From positions 1 through 64,000 of the forward strand of contig CADBXO010000014.1 in NCBI GenBank assembly GCA_902798685.1: a stretch of 64,000 nucleotides of DNA. The letters run 5' to 3'. Positions 33,297 through 42,128 of this stretch are shown piece by piece. The notes under the pieces were generated by a model. It was not told the DNA's origin. It saw nothing but the letters and a program-made list of their open reading frames with translations, and did no database searches. A program made the position numbers and the translations under genes. Numbering within the stretch: the stretch's first letter is position 1; the number at the start of each line of letters is the position of its first letter. The stretch comes from an uncultured Bacteroidales bacterium. Lineage in GTDB: Bacteria; Bacteroidota; Bacteroidia; Bacteroidales; Bacteroidaceae.

Positions 33297-35374
33297 TGGA
33301 TATACTGAACGGAAAACATATTGTTCTGGGTGTTACCGGAAGCATAGCAGCCTACAAGGCCGCATTCCTGGTACGTCTGCTCATTAAACGCGGAGCTGAG
33401 GTCCAGGTTGTAATGACACCGGCAGGAAAGGAGTTCATAACTCCCCTCACCCTCTCCACACTTACCCGCAAGCCCGTGGTAAGCGAGTTCTTTGACCGTC
33501 GCGACGGCTCATGGAACAGCCACGTGGATCTTGGACAGTGGGCCGATGCCATGCTGATAGCCCCCTGCACCGCCTCCACAATCGGAAAGATGGCAAGCGG
33601 CGTGGCCGACAATATGCTTATCACCACCTACTACTCAATGAAGGCTCCGGTATTCATTGCACCCGCAATGGACCTGGATATGTACCGTCATCCCGTTACA
33701 CAGCACAATCTGGAGACCCTTCGCTCTATCGGCAACATCATCATCGAACCCGCCAGCGGTGAGCTTGCAAGCCAGCTTGTAGGCAAAGGCCGCATGCAGG
33801 AGCCGGATGAGATTGTAGCCGCACTTGAGGAGTATTTTTCAAAGCAGGCACAGCTTTCAAAAAAAAAAGTCCTGATAACAGCGGGACCAACCTATGAGCA
33901 GATTGACCCGGTTCGCTTTATTGGCAACTGGTCAACCGGCAAGATGGGATTCGCACTGGCCGAGGAGTGTGCCTCACGCGGTGCTGAAGTTACTTTGATA
34001 GCAGGTCCTGTAAACCTGACCACCCAAAACCCCAACATCAAACGCATTGATGTAAAGTCTGCCCATCAGATGTATGAGGCAGCCATGGAGAATTTCCCAG
34101 GCAGCGATGCCGCCATCCTCTGCGCCGCCGTGGCCGATTTCACTCCCGCGGTAACATCGGACACCAAAATCAAGCGCAAGGGCGATATGACCATCACCCT
34201 TAAGCCCACAGAAGATATTGCAGCCGCTCTTGGTGCCATCAAGCGCCCTGACCAGAAGATGGTAGGATTTGCCCTTGAGACAGACCATGAGGCAGCCAAC
34301 GCACAGGGTAAGCTGGAGCGCAAGAATCTGGATTTCATTGTTCTGAATTCACTTAATGACAAAGGTGCGGGATTCGGTTATGATACCAACAAGGTTACTC
34401 TGATTGACCGCAAAGGCAGCCAGGAACTCCCTCTGCTGTCCAAGAAGAACGTAGCCAAGGCCATCATCGACAAACTGGCCGGACTGCTCTTCTGCCTGGC
34501 ATTCCTGCTCATGCCCTTCAAGGCTCAGGCGCAGGAACTGGACCCTACCCTTACCGTCAACACATCCAAGATACAGGGTACTGACAAGGATGTTTTCAAG
34601 TCACTTGAGAACGCCATAAAGGAACTGCTTACGCATCAGGTATGGACCGAGTACCATTTTGCCACCAAGGAGCGCATAAAGTGCAACTTCAACCTCATAG
34701 TAAACACCTATGAGGCACAGAGCGGCAAGATGAACTGCGAACTTACCGTGCAGAGCAGCCGTCCCGTTTACGGATCAACCTACAACACCACCGTGTTCAA
34801 TTTCCGTGACACTCAGGTGGAGTTCAACTACACGGAGCAGGACCGTCTGGAGTACATGCCCGGCATGACCCCTGACAACAACCTGACCGCTATCCTGGCT
34901 TATTACAGCCTGCTTATCATCGGACTTGATTTTGACACCATGTCACCAAACGGCGGCACGGACATACTGCGTCAGGTCGAGAACATAGCAGCCAGCGCAC
35001 AGTCTCTCGGCAGCGGATGGCGTTCATTCGACAATCAAGCCAACCGCTATGCCATCATCAACGACTATATGAACGGCACCATGGCTCCTTTCCGCCAGCT
35101 GCAGTACAAGTATCACCGTCAGGGTCTGGACGACATGTCGGCCAATCCTGACCGCGGCCGTGCCACCATCACCGAGAGTCTTGATCTGCTCAAACAGGCC
35201 AAACAGGCCAAGAGCACATCGGCCCTGCCTACCCTGTTCACCGAGATCAAGAAGACCGAGCTGGTGAGCATATACAGCGCAGGCGTCAACAAGGAAAAGC
35301 AGAAGGTAAAGGATCTGCTCAGCCAGGTGAACCCTTCACTCACCACTGAATGGGAAGCCATTAAAACCGACTGA
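33296..35374 (+). CDS. coaBC: CoaBC fused in frame to secreted DUF4835 protein
   Basis: 692 residues. Residues 1-398 are CoaBC: the flavin decarboxylase half (GVTGSIAAYKAAFLVRLL, PAMDLDMYRHPVTQHNL) and the ligase half (VLITAGPTYEQIDPVRFIGN, KRKGDM, KMVGFALETD), together making 4'-phosphopantetheine from pantothenate phosphate and cysteine. Residues 399-408 with flanks form a hydrophobic stretch (LLFCLAFLLMPF) followed by KAQAQ, which looks like a signal sequence with cleavage after Ala412. Residues 413-692 are DUF4835 (LTVNTSKIQGTDKDVFKSL onwards), normally a separate secreted protein encoded just after coaBC. No stop or ATG separates the two. The single-base overlaps with both neighbours show the frame is intact. 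Confidence 0.9.
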   Translation: MDILNGKHIVLGVTGSIAAYKAAFLVRLLIKRGAEVQVVMTPAGKEFITPLTLSTLTRKPVVSEFFDRRDGSWNSHVDLGQWADAMLIAPCTASTIGKMASGVADNMLITTYYSMKAPVFIAPAMDLDMYRHPVTQHNLETLRSIGNIIIEPASGELASQLVGKGRMQEPDEIVAALEEYFSKQAQLSKKKVLITAGPTYEQIDPVRFIGNWSTGKMGFALAEECASRGAEVTLIAGPVNLTTQNPNIKRIDVKSAHQMYEAAMENFPGSDAAILCAAVADFTPAVTSDTKIKRKGDMTITLKPTEDIAAALGAIKRPDQKMVGFALETDHEAANAQGKLERKNLDFIVLNSLNDKGAGFGYDTNKVTLIDRKGSQELPLLSKKNVAKAIIDKLAGLLFCLAFLLMPFKAQAQELDPTLTVNTSKIQGTDKDVFKSLENAIKELLTHQVWTEYHFATKERIKCNFNLIVNTYEAQSGKMNCELTVQSSRPVYGSTYNTTVFNFRDTQVEFNYTEQDRLEYMPGMTPDNNLTAILAYYSLLIIGLDFDTMSPNGGTDILRQVENIAASAQSLGSGWRSFDNQANRYAIINDYMNGTMAPFRQLQYKYHRQGLDDMSANPDRGRATITESLDLLKQAKQAKSTSALPTLFTEIKKTELVSIYSAGVNKEKQKVKDLLSQVNPSLTTEWEAIKTD

Positions 35375-37044
35375 TGCTTAAGGAAATACACATAAACAGC
35401 TACGTTCTGATAGACCGTCTGGACATAGACTTCCAGGAGGGCTTTTCAGTTATGACCGGTGAGACAGGCGCTGGTAAATCCATCATTCTGGGTGCCATGA
35501 ACCTGTTGCTTGGAGGACGCGCCGACTCCAGAACCATAATGCAGGGCGCCGACAAATGCACCATTGAAGGCAGTTTCTCAATTGCCGGATACGGTCTGGA
35601 GCCCTTCTTTACCGAAAACGGACTGGACTACTACCCCGACGACACCACACTCCGCCGCGAACTCCTGCTGTCAGGCAAGAGCCGCGCATTCATAAACGAC
35701 ACCCCGGTATCGCTCAACCAGATGCGTGACCTGGGCTGCCGCCTCATTGACATACACTCACAGCACCAGAACCTGGCATTGGGCACACAGTCCTTCCAGC
35801 TGGATGTTGTGGATACGATAGCTTCAAACAGCACCATCAAGGCCTCATACGAGCAGAGCTTTGACAACTGGTCCGCCCTTAAGGCCGAACTGGCACGCCT
35901 CAAGGCCGAATTCGAGTCCGATAACACCGACCGCGAATATCTGGAGTTCCAGCTCAAGGGTATTGATGACGCCCGCCTCAAGGAGGGTGAACTCCAGGAG
36001 CTTGAACAGGAGTCCGATATCCTGGAACATGCCGAGGAGATAAAGCAGGAGCTTTACCGTGCATCGGAACTTATCTCAGGTGATGAGGAGGGCACGCTGA
36101 CACGTCTTCGCGGCGCGCTGCAGTCACTCCGCTCGGCACAGAAGAACTGGCCGCAGGCAGAAGAGCTCTCAGAGCGTCTGGACAGCTGCCTGATTGAACT
36201 CAAGGATATAGCCGAGACCGTTGATGACGCTCAGGAGAACATAAACTTCGATCCCGCCCGTCTGGAACAGGTAAACGAGCGTCTGGATCTGATTTACACC
36301 CTGCTCAAAAAGCACAAGAAGGAGAATATTACAGAGCTTCTAGAACTGGCCGAGAGCATTCGCACACGTCTGGACCGCAGCGGTTCATACGAGCTCGACA
36401 TAGAGAAACTGACCCGCCAGGTTGAGGCTGCACGTGCCGAGATGCAGAAGAGAGCAGCAGAGCTCACCAAATCCCGCTTTAAAGCATCGGACACCATAAT
36501 TAAGGACATCAAGGCGCTGCTTGTGCCGCTTGGCATTCCCAATGTCCAGTTCGGCATAGACATACAGCCGGCCGCCGAGTTTGACCGCACCGGTCATGAT
36601 GACCTCAAGTTCATGTTCTCTGCCAACAAGGCAGTACCCATGCAGGAGATATCACTGGTGGCATCAGGCGGTGAAATAGCCCGTGTAATGCTCTCAGTCA
36701 AGTCTCTCATAGCAAGCGTACGCACCCTGCCCACCATCATCTTTGATGAAATTGACACGGGCGTATCGGGCGCAGTAGCCGAAAAGATGGCTCTGCTTAT
36801 GGAACAGATGGCTGGCGGAGGCCGTCAGGTTCTGGCCATCACCCACCTTCCCCAGATTGCAGCGCTTGGCCACACCCACTATAAAGTTTACAAGACCGAG
36901 GAGAAGGATGCCACACGCACCCGCATAGCGCTCCTTGACTATAATGAAAGAATTCGTGAGATTGCCTCGATGATGAGCGGCGCTACGCTCACCCAGGCAG
37001 CTCTTGACAATGCAAAAACACTGATTGACAATAATGGAAGATGA
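35374..37044 (+). CDS. recN: DNA repair protein RecN
   Basis: 556 residues, an SMC-like ATPase for double-strand break repair. Walker A MTGETGAGKSIILGAMNLLL at the N-terminus, a coiled-coil centre (residues about 160-360), the signature LVASGGEIARVMLSVKSL, Walker B TIIFDEIDTGVSG, and the H-loop VLAITHLPQIAA. Length is normal. The TGATG junction couples it to the coaBC fusion gene. Order DUF4835 then recN is the usual one in Bacteroidales, so only the coaBC/DUF4835 boundary is altered here. Confidence 0.97.
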   Translation: MLKEIHINSYVLIDRLDIDFQEGFSVMTGETGAGKSIILGAMNLLLGGRADSRTIMQGADKCTIEGSFSIAGYGLEPFFTENGLDYYPDDTTLRRELLLSGKSRAFINDTPVSLNQMRDLGCRLIDIHSQHQNLALGTQSFQLDVVDTIASNSTIKASYEQSFDNWSALKAELARLKAEFESDNTDREYLEFQLKGIDDARLKEGELQELEQESDILEHAEEIKQELYRASELISGDEEGTLTRLRGALQSLRSAQKNWPQAEELSERLDSCLIELKDIAETVDDAQENINFDPARLEQVNERLDLIYTLLKKHKKENITELLELAESIRTRLDRSGSYELDIEKLTRQVEAARAEMQKRAAELTKSRFKASDTIIKDIKALLVPLGIPNVQFGIDIQPAAEFDRTGHDDLKFMFSANKAVPMQEISLVASGGEIARVMLSVKSLIASVRTLPTIIFDEIDTGVSGAVAEKMALLMEQMAGGGRQVLAITHLPQIAALGHTHYKVYKTEEKDATRTRIALLDYNERIREIASMMSGATLTQAALDNAKTLIDNNGR

Positions 37045-37765
37045 AATGATATTCGGCATACGTGCCGTGATTGAAGCAGTTCAGGCCGGCAAGGAGATTG
37101 ACCGCCTTCTCATTAAGAAAGATATGCAGGGAGACCTCTCAAAAGAGCTCTTTGCTGCCATCAAAGGATTGGATATTCCCGTTCAGAAAGTACCCATAGA
37201 GCGCTTGAACCGCATCACCCGCAAGAATCATCAGGGCGTGATAGCCTTCACCACCCAGATAACCTACCAGCATGTGGAGGATCTGGTTCCCATGCTCTTT
37301 GAGGAGGGCAAGGACCCGTTCTTTGTGCTTCTGGACGGCGTGACCGATGTCCGCAACTTCGGAGCCATTGCCCGTACGGCCGAATGTGCCGGCGTGGATG
37401 CCATCATCATCCCCTCCCGCAATAGCGTAAGCGTAAATGCCGATGCCATAAAGACATCGGCCGGTGCCCTGCATACCCTGCCGGTTTGCCGTGAAAACAA
37501 CATTGCACAGACCATCAGGTTTCTCAAGAACTGCGGAATCCGCATTGTAGGAGCCACCGAGAAGGGTGACAAGGACTACACCAAGGGTGATTACACCGGC
37601 CCCGTATGCCTTATCATGGGCGCCGAGGACAAGGGTATCCCGCAGGAACATCTGGCACTTTGTGACGAATGGGCACGCATCCCTATCCTGGGCAAGATCG
37701 AATCACTGAACGTATCTGTAGCCGCAGGCGTCCTCATGTACGAAATCGTCAAGCAGAGACACTGA
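37034..37765 (+). CDS. rlmB: 23S rRNA (guanosine-2'-O-)-methyltransferase RlmB (SpoU family)
   Basis: 243 residues. N-terminal substrate-binding domain (MIFGIRAVIEAVQAGKEIDR, KNHQGVIAF) and SPOUT catalytic domain with motif 1 LLDGVTDVRNFGAIARTAEC, motif 2 LIMGAEDKGI, and motif 3 IPILGKIESLNVSVAAGVLM. The knot motifs are intact. The ATG at 37034 overlaps the recN end by 11 bp; a TTG upstream is less likely. RlmB versus another TrmH paralogue rests on the N-terminal domain and HQG motif. Confidence 0.93.
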   Translation: MEDEMIFGIRAVIEAVQAGKEIDRLLIKKDMQGDLSKELFAAIKGLDIPVQKVPIERLNRITRKNHQGVIAFTTQITYQHVEDLVPMLFEEGKDPFFVLLDGVTDVRNFGAIARTAECAGVDAIIIPSRNSVSVNADAIKTSAGALHTLPVCRENNIAQTIRFLKNCGIRIVGATEKGDKDYTKGDYTGPVCLIMGAEDKGIPQEHLALCDEWARIPILGKIESLNVSVAAGVLMYEIVKQRH

Positions 37766-37834
37766 CAATTTGTCGCAAAACAGCGTTTGGTCTGTTTGTT
37801 GCGTGTCATTCCATAGAAATAAAAACTTAAGACT

Positions 37835-39991
37835 ATGGAATACAATCAGAACAATCAGAACAAACCGCAGAACCTTGAGCAGTTCGCCATCAATCTGAAT
37901 GAGCGGGCGCGTAAGGGCAAGCTCGATCCGGTCATAGGCCGTGACGAGGAGATAAGGCGTGTCTTGCAGATACTGAGCCGCCGAACCAAGAACAATCCTA
38001 TCCTGATAGGTGAACCGGGAACCGGTAAGACCGCCATAATTGAGGGTCTCGCCCAGCGTATCGTGCGCGGCGACGTACCTGAGAACCTTAAATCCAAGAC
38101 CGTCTATTCACTTGATATGGGCGCGCTCGTTGCAGGCGCCAAGTACAAGGGCGAATTCGAGGAGCGTCTTAAAGGCGTAATTAATGAAGTGATACAGTCC
38201 GACGGCAGTTTCATCCTCTTCATAGATGAGATTCACACTCTGGTAGGAGCCGGAGCCGGTGAAGGCGCCATGGATGCCGCAAACATCCTCAAGCCCGCCT
38301 TGGCCCGCGGTGACCTTCGCGCCATAGGAGCCACCACCCTGAACGAGTATCAGAAGTACTTTGAGAAGGATAAGGCCCTGGAGCGCCGATTCCAGACCGT
38401 AATGGTCGATGAGCCCGACGTACAGAGTTCAATCTCAATACTTCGCGGACTGAAAGAGCGCTACGAGAACCACCACAAGGTCCGTATCATGGATGAGGCC
38501 GTGATAGCCGCTGTAGAGCTCTCAAACCGTTACATAACTGACCGTTTCCTGCCCGATAAGGCCATTGACCTTATGGATGAGGCCGCAGCCAAACTGCGTA
38601 TGGAGCGCAACTCGGTCCCCGAGGAACTGGATGAGATAACCCGTCGTCTCAAACAGCTTGAGATAGAGCGTGCCGCCATCAAGCGAGAGAACGACACCGT
38701 AAAACTCAAACAGCTCAATGCAGAGATTGAGGACCTCCAGAAACAGGAAAAGGATATTCGCGGCAAATGGGAGTCCGAGAAGGCCCTGGTATCAAAGATC
38801 CAGCAGGACAAGCAGCGCATTGAGCAGCTCAAGATTGAGGCCGACAATGCCGAGCGTGACGGAAATTACGGCCGCGTAGCCGAGATACGTTACGGCAAAC
38901 TCAAGGAGTTGGAGGCCGATATCGCCAAAATACAGGAGGAACTCCACTCCAAGCAGGGTGACAGTGCCCTTGTTAAGGAGGAGGTAACCGCCGATGACAT
39001 AGCCGAGGTGGTATCCCGCTGGACCGGCATACCTGTAAACCGTATGCTGGAGAGCGAGCGCGAGAAACTGCTTCACCTTGAAGAGGAACTGCACAAACGT
39101 GTAGTCGGCCAGGAAGAGGCTATCAGCGCAGTGGCAAACGCCGTACGACGCAGCCGCGCCGGACTGCAGGATCCCAAACGTCCTATTGGCAGTTTCATAT
39201 TCCTGGGTACTACCGGCGTAGGTAAGACAGAACTTGCCAAGGCTCTGGCCGAATACCTGTTCAATGATGAGAAGCTCATGACCCGAATAGATATGAGTGA
39301 ATACCAGGAGAAGTTCTCAGTGACACGTCTTATCGGAGCCCCTCCCGGATACGTAGGTTATGACGAAGGTGGCCAGCTTACCGAGGCCGTACGCCGCAAG
39401 CCCTACTCCGTCGTACTGTTCGATGAGATTGAGAAGGCACACCCGGATGTGTTCAACATTCTGCTGCAGGTACTTGATGACGGCCGTCTGACCGATAACA
39501 AGGGACGTACGGTCAATTTCAAGAACACCATAATAATCATGACCAGCAATCTGGGAAGTGATTATATACGTGAAAAGTCCGCTCAGATAGGTTCATCCGA
39601 TGCCCAGCGTCAGGAGTGGCTTGAGGAGACCCGCAAGCATCTGCTTGACATGCTTAAGCAGACCATACGTCCGGAGTTCCTGAACCGTATTGATGAGACA
39701 GTTGTATTCATGCCTTTGCGTGAATCCGAGATACGTCAGATAGTCAAGCTGCAGATTCAGGGTGTATGCCGTATGCTTGCTGAAAGCGGAATCAACCTGA
39801 CGATAGATGATTCTGCCATAGACATTATATCAAAAGCCGGATTTGATCCTGAATTCGGTGCCCGTCCTGTAAAACGTGCCTTGCAGACTATGCTGCTGAA
39901 TAATCTTTCAACGATGATTCTGTCAGGGCAGATTGACCGCAACAAGCCAGTCAAGGCATCAGGTGTGAACGGGCAACTGGTTTTCAGTTAA
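37835..39991 (+). CDS. clpB: ClpB disaggregase lacking the N-terminal domain
   Basis: 718 residues against about 860 for ClpB. It begins with a short Asn/Gln-rich tail ([12 protein letters not shown]) and goes straight into AAA+ domain 1 ([18 protein letters not shown], Walker [22 protein letters not shown]). A full ClpB-type coiled-coil middle domain follows (about residues 255-375), then AAA+ domain 2 ([15 protein letters not shown], pore loop [19 protein letters not shown]). The middle domain marks it as ClpB rather than ClpA/C. There is no room upstream for an N-domain, since rlmB ends 69 bp before. No TAnnTTTG box precedes it, so its promoter may use another signal. The disaggregase core is complete. 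Confidence 0.93.
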   Translation: MEYNQNNQNKPQNLEQFAINLNERARKGKLDPVIGRDEEIRRVLQILSRRTKNNPILIGEPGTGKTAIIEGLAQRIVRGDVPENLKSKTVYSLDMGALVAGAKYKGEFEERLKGVINEVIQSDGSFILFIDEIHTLVGAGAGEGAMDAANILKPALARGDLRAIGATTLNEYQKYFEKDKALERRFQTVMVDEPDVQSSISILRGLKERYENHHKVRIMDEAVIAAVELSNRYITDRFLPDKAIDLMDEAAAKLRMERNSVPEELDEITRRLKQLEIERAAIKRENDTVKLKQLNAEIEDLQKQEKDIRGKWESEKALVSKIQQDKQRIEQLKIEADNAERDGNYGRVAEIRYGKLKELEADIAKIQEELHSKQGDSALVKEEVTADDIAEVVSRWTGIPVNRMLESEREKLLHLEEELHKRVVGQEEAISAVANAVRRSRAGLQDPKRPIGSFIFLGTTGVGKTELAKALAEYLFNDEKLMTRIDMSEYQEKFSVTRLIGAPPGYVGYDEGGQLTEAVRRKPYSVVLFDEIEKAHPDVFNILLQVLDDGRLTDNKGRTVNFKNTIIIMTSNLGSDYIREKSAQIGSSDAQRQEWLEETRKHLLDMLKQTIRPEFLNRIDETVVFMPLRESEIRQIVKLQIQGVCRMLAESGINLTIDDSAIDIISKAGFDPEFGARPVKRALQTMLLNNLSTMILSGQIDRNKPVKASGVNGQLVFS

Positions 39992-40004
39992 TAAGATAGA
40001 TATA

Positions 40005-40051
40005 AAAAACAACCCCGAGTGACTACAATCAAATCACTCGGAGTCGTTTTC
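40005..40051 (+). terminator. Terminator after clpB
   Basis: CCGAGTGA (40015-40022) pairs with TCACTCGG (40034-40041), flanked by A and T runs (GTCGTTTT). The following 230 bp to tRNA-Cys are AT-rich with no coding signal. Confidence 0.8.
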
Positions 40052-40282
40052 TATCAATTATTGGAAAAGGTATAGGATTTAATTTTTTTTCCTTTTTTGT
40101 TCGTGACAAAATTAGTTACGGAATTATTCACGACTTTATTAATTATTCCCAAATCCATTAATGTTTGTTCCATATAAATGGTCAAAACAACAAATTCACA
40201 AATTTTAAAGAATAACATTCAGTGAATGGCTTTTTTTTGGAAATAAAACGGGATACTAGTAAGGTGGTATCAAAAAATCAAT

Positions 40283-40290
40283 TACCTTTG
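40283..40290 (+). promoter_or_regulatory. -7 promoter element of tRNA-Cys
   Basis: TACCTTTG, 17 bp before the tRNA 5' end, the same spacing as at tRNA-Asp. Confidence 0.7.
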
Positions 40291-40307
40291 CAACCGCAAA
40301 TGCAAAT

Positions 40308-40381
40308 GGTACCTTGACCGAGCGGCTAGGTATCGGTCTGCAAAACCGAGTACGGCGGTTCGAGTCCGCCAGGTACCTCCA
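40308..40381 (+). tRNA. tRNA-Cys (GCA)
   Basis: Cloverleaf: acceptor GGTACCT/AGGTACC with discriminator T and encoded CCA (40379-40381), anticodon stem TCGGT/ACCGA with loop CTGCAAA (anticodon GCA), T arm GGCGGTTCGAGTCCGCC. U73 and GCA fit tRNA-Cys. Confidence 0.97.
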
Positions 40382-40384
40382 GGT

Positions 40385-40416
40385 AAAAAGTCTGACCCAA
40401 ATGGGCCAGACTTTTT
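40385..40416 (+). terminator. Terminator after tRNA-Cys
   Basis: AAAAAGTCTG and CAGACTTTTT pair around CCC/GGG; one A-C mismatch on the plus strand becomes G-U on the minus strand. Ends the tRNA transcript. Confidence 0.8.
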
Positions 40417-40556
40417 ATCTGAAGGTACCTAGAGGCCTTATTTTAGTTTGCCACAGCAAACGCGCTCATTTCATTCGCTTGGCGGCCTCCGGCCGCTCTC
40501 GCTCGGGGTCTCGCTCGCTCCAATACGTATGCACATGCGTATTTTTTATAACTTTG
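40417..40556 (+). promoter_or_regulatory. menA upstream region: GC-rich inverted repeats and promoter
   Basis: Contains GCGGCC-TCC-GGCCGC (palindrome near 40480-40497), a run with repeated CTCGCTCG, then a hairpin AATACGTAT-GCAC-ATGCGTATT followed by T's, and the -7 box TAACTTTG (40549-40556) 17 bp before the menA ATG. The hairpin looks like an extra terminator that insulates menA. No ORF is convincing here. Confidence 0.5.
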
Positions 40557-40573
40557 CGTCACATTTTTAGATT

Positions 40574-41362
40574 ATGACTGCTAAAGCTGTTGTTCGCTCA
40601 ATGAGACTTAGAACTCTTCCTCTATCTACTGCTGGAATTGTTCTTGGTATTTTTATGGCTTGTAAGGGACATCAGGACAGGTCGGGACCTCAGTACAGTA
40701 TGCAGGAGGGCGGTCTTACCGAGGATGATATGCGTTCTTGCATCAGGATCATGGTTCTGGTATGCTGCATATTCGGTTTGGGAATGATCCGCGCATCGTT
40801 CAAAACCATATTCTGCATAGAATCCGAGAGTCTGATAGTTCTGGGCGCTGCCGCCATCTGGGCCGCCATGCACTACACGCTTGGGAAAAAGCCTTACGGA
40901 TACAGGGGTCTGGGAGATCTCTTCGTGTTTATTTTTTTCGGACTCGTTCCGGTAACCGGAGGATACTTTGTATGCGCACACGCCATTGAGCCCACCACCC
41001 TCATCCCCGGAGCAGCAATAGGACTCTTCAGCGTAGGAGTCCTGAACGTGAACAACATCCGAGACATGAAAACCGATGCCGCAAACCGCGTTACCGTTCC
41101 GCTCAAACTGGGCGAACACCGCGCCAAGATATACCACACCATACTGATAACAGGCGGATGGATCCTGATGCTGCTGTTTACAATACTGTTTACCGCCGGC
41201 TGGACACCATACCTTTATATAATCACCCTCCCACTCTATGCAAAGCATCTTGCGGGAGTCTGGAAACGCTCCGGCCGTGAGCTGGATCCTATGCTGCCCA
41301 TGCTGGTAATTTCAACATTCATCTTTGCCCTGCTTGCAGGCACAGGTTACATTCTCCAATAA
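40574..41362 (+). CDS. menA: MenA-like prenyltransferase missing the first Asp-rich motif
   Basis: 262 residues where MenA usually has about 300. The N-terminus (MRLRTLPLSTAGIVLGIFMA) and the part from HQDRSGPQYSMQEGGLT onward match 1,4-dihydroxy-2-naphthoate polyprenyltransferase. The second helix and first Mg-binding motif (NDxxD in NLANDYGD-type sequences) that should lie between are absent, as if about 35-40 codons were deleted in frame near residue 30. The second motif NNIRDMKTDAANR is intact. Codons 2-30 end in A/T 26 times of 29, against 11 of 29 in the next block. It could be an inactive allele, a recombinant or an assembly error. It is followed 2 bp later by ubiE, its pathway partner. 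Confidence 0.8.
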   Translation: MTAKAVVRSMRLRTLPLSTAGIVLGIFMACKGHQDRSGPQYSMQEGGLTEDDMRSCIRIMVLVCCIFGLGMIRASFKTIFCIESESLIVLGAAAIWAAMHYTLGKKPYGYRGLGDLFVFIFFGLVPVTGGYFVCAHAIEPTTLIPGAAIGLFSVGVLNVNNIRDMKTDAANRVTVPLKLGEHRAKIYHTILITGGWILMLLFTILFTAGWTPYLYIITLPLYAKHLAGVWKRSGRELDPMLPMLVISTFIFALLAGTGYILQ

Positions 41363-41364
41363 AT

Positions 41365-42054
41365 ATGCCCAAGAAAGAAGGAATACGTGAGCTTTTTGAC
41401 GATATAGCAGTCAAGTACGACCGCTTCAACCATATATCCTCATTCGGAGCCGACCGTTCGTGGCGTCGCAAGGCTGTCCGTGCCATTGCCGATACAGACC
41501 AGCCCATTGAGGTCCTTGACGTGGCAACCGGTACGGCCGATTTCGCCATTGCAGTCACAAAGAAAGCTGCTCAAGGCTCACATGTGACAGGAATAGACCT
41601 CTCAGAGGGCATGCTTGAGGTTGGAAAAGCCAAATGCCAGGGACTGCCCATTGACCTTGAAGTCGGAGACGCTGAGAACCTGCGTTTTGCAGACGGAACG
41701 TTTGACCGAGTCTGCGTGGCGTTCGGAGTACGCAACTTTGAGAATCTCATGCAGGGTCTCAAGGAGATGCTCCGCGTACTCAAATCCGGCGGCAAACTCA
41801 TTATCCTGGAACTCTCCTACCCCAAGAACCGCCTGATTTTCAGCTTCTACAAGTTCTATTCACTTAAGATACTGCCCAAAATCGGCGCATCAATGACAGG
41901 CAACACCGGAGCGTTCACCTACCTGCCCGATTCCATACTCAAATTCCCGCTCCCCGAGAAATTCATCCCCATGCTCAAGGAGGCAGGTTTCTCCACAGTA
42001 CGCGCACGCCAGTTCATGTTCGGCGTATGCCGCATGTATTGCGCTGTAAAATAA
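41365..42054 (+). CDS. ubiE: Demethylmenaquinone methyltransferase
   Basis: 229 residues, class I SAM methyltransferase of the UbiE/MenG family, making menaquinone from demethylmenaquinone. Family-specific ELFDDIAVKYDRFNHISSFG, the SAM-binding VLDVATGTADFAI, GIDLSEGMLEV, and the post-motif VAFGVRNFENL and ELSYPKN are visible. Length is typical. It follows menA by 2 bp, so the two last membrane steps of menaquinone synthesis are one operon. Confidence 0.95.
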   Translation: MPKKEGIRELFDDIAVKYDRFNHISSFGADRSWRRKAVRAIADTDQPIEVLDVATGTADFAIAVTKKAAQGSHVTGIDLSEGMLEVGKAKCQGLPIDLEVGDAENLRFADGTFDRVCVAFGVRNFENLMQGLKEMLRVLKSGGKLIILELSYPKNRLIFSFYKFYSLKILPKIGASMTGNTGAFTYLPDSILKFPLPEKFIPMLKEAGFSTVRARQFMFGVCRMYCAVK

Positions 42055-42085
42055 GTGCGTAATGACAACCGACCGACTTTTTTTA

Positions 42086-42093
42086 TAATTTCG
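42086..42093 (+). promoter_or_regulatory. Variant -7 element ahead of lipoprotein gene
   Basis: TAATTTCG, one base off TAnnTTTG. Downstream, an ATG at 42119 opens a 9-codon out-of-frame ORF that overlaps the real start at 42129. Confidence 0.45.
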
Positions 42094-42128
42094 CAACCAT
42101 AATACAACCAATAAAGACATGACTACTG

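Noticed and set aside
40371..40430. AGGTACCT repeated at the tRNA-Cys 3' end and 52 bp later, as a possible attachment site
   Set aside because: Only 8 bp and itself a palindrome; no integrase or mobile genes nearby.
40314..40577. 87-codon ORF over tRNA-Cys
   Set aside because: It reads through a complete tRNA and its terminator; not coding.
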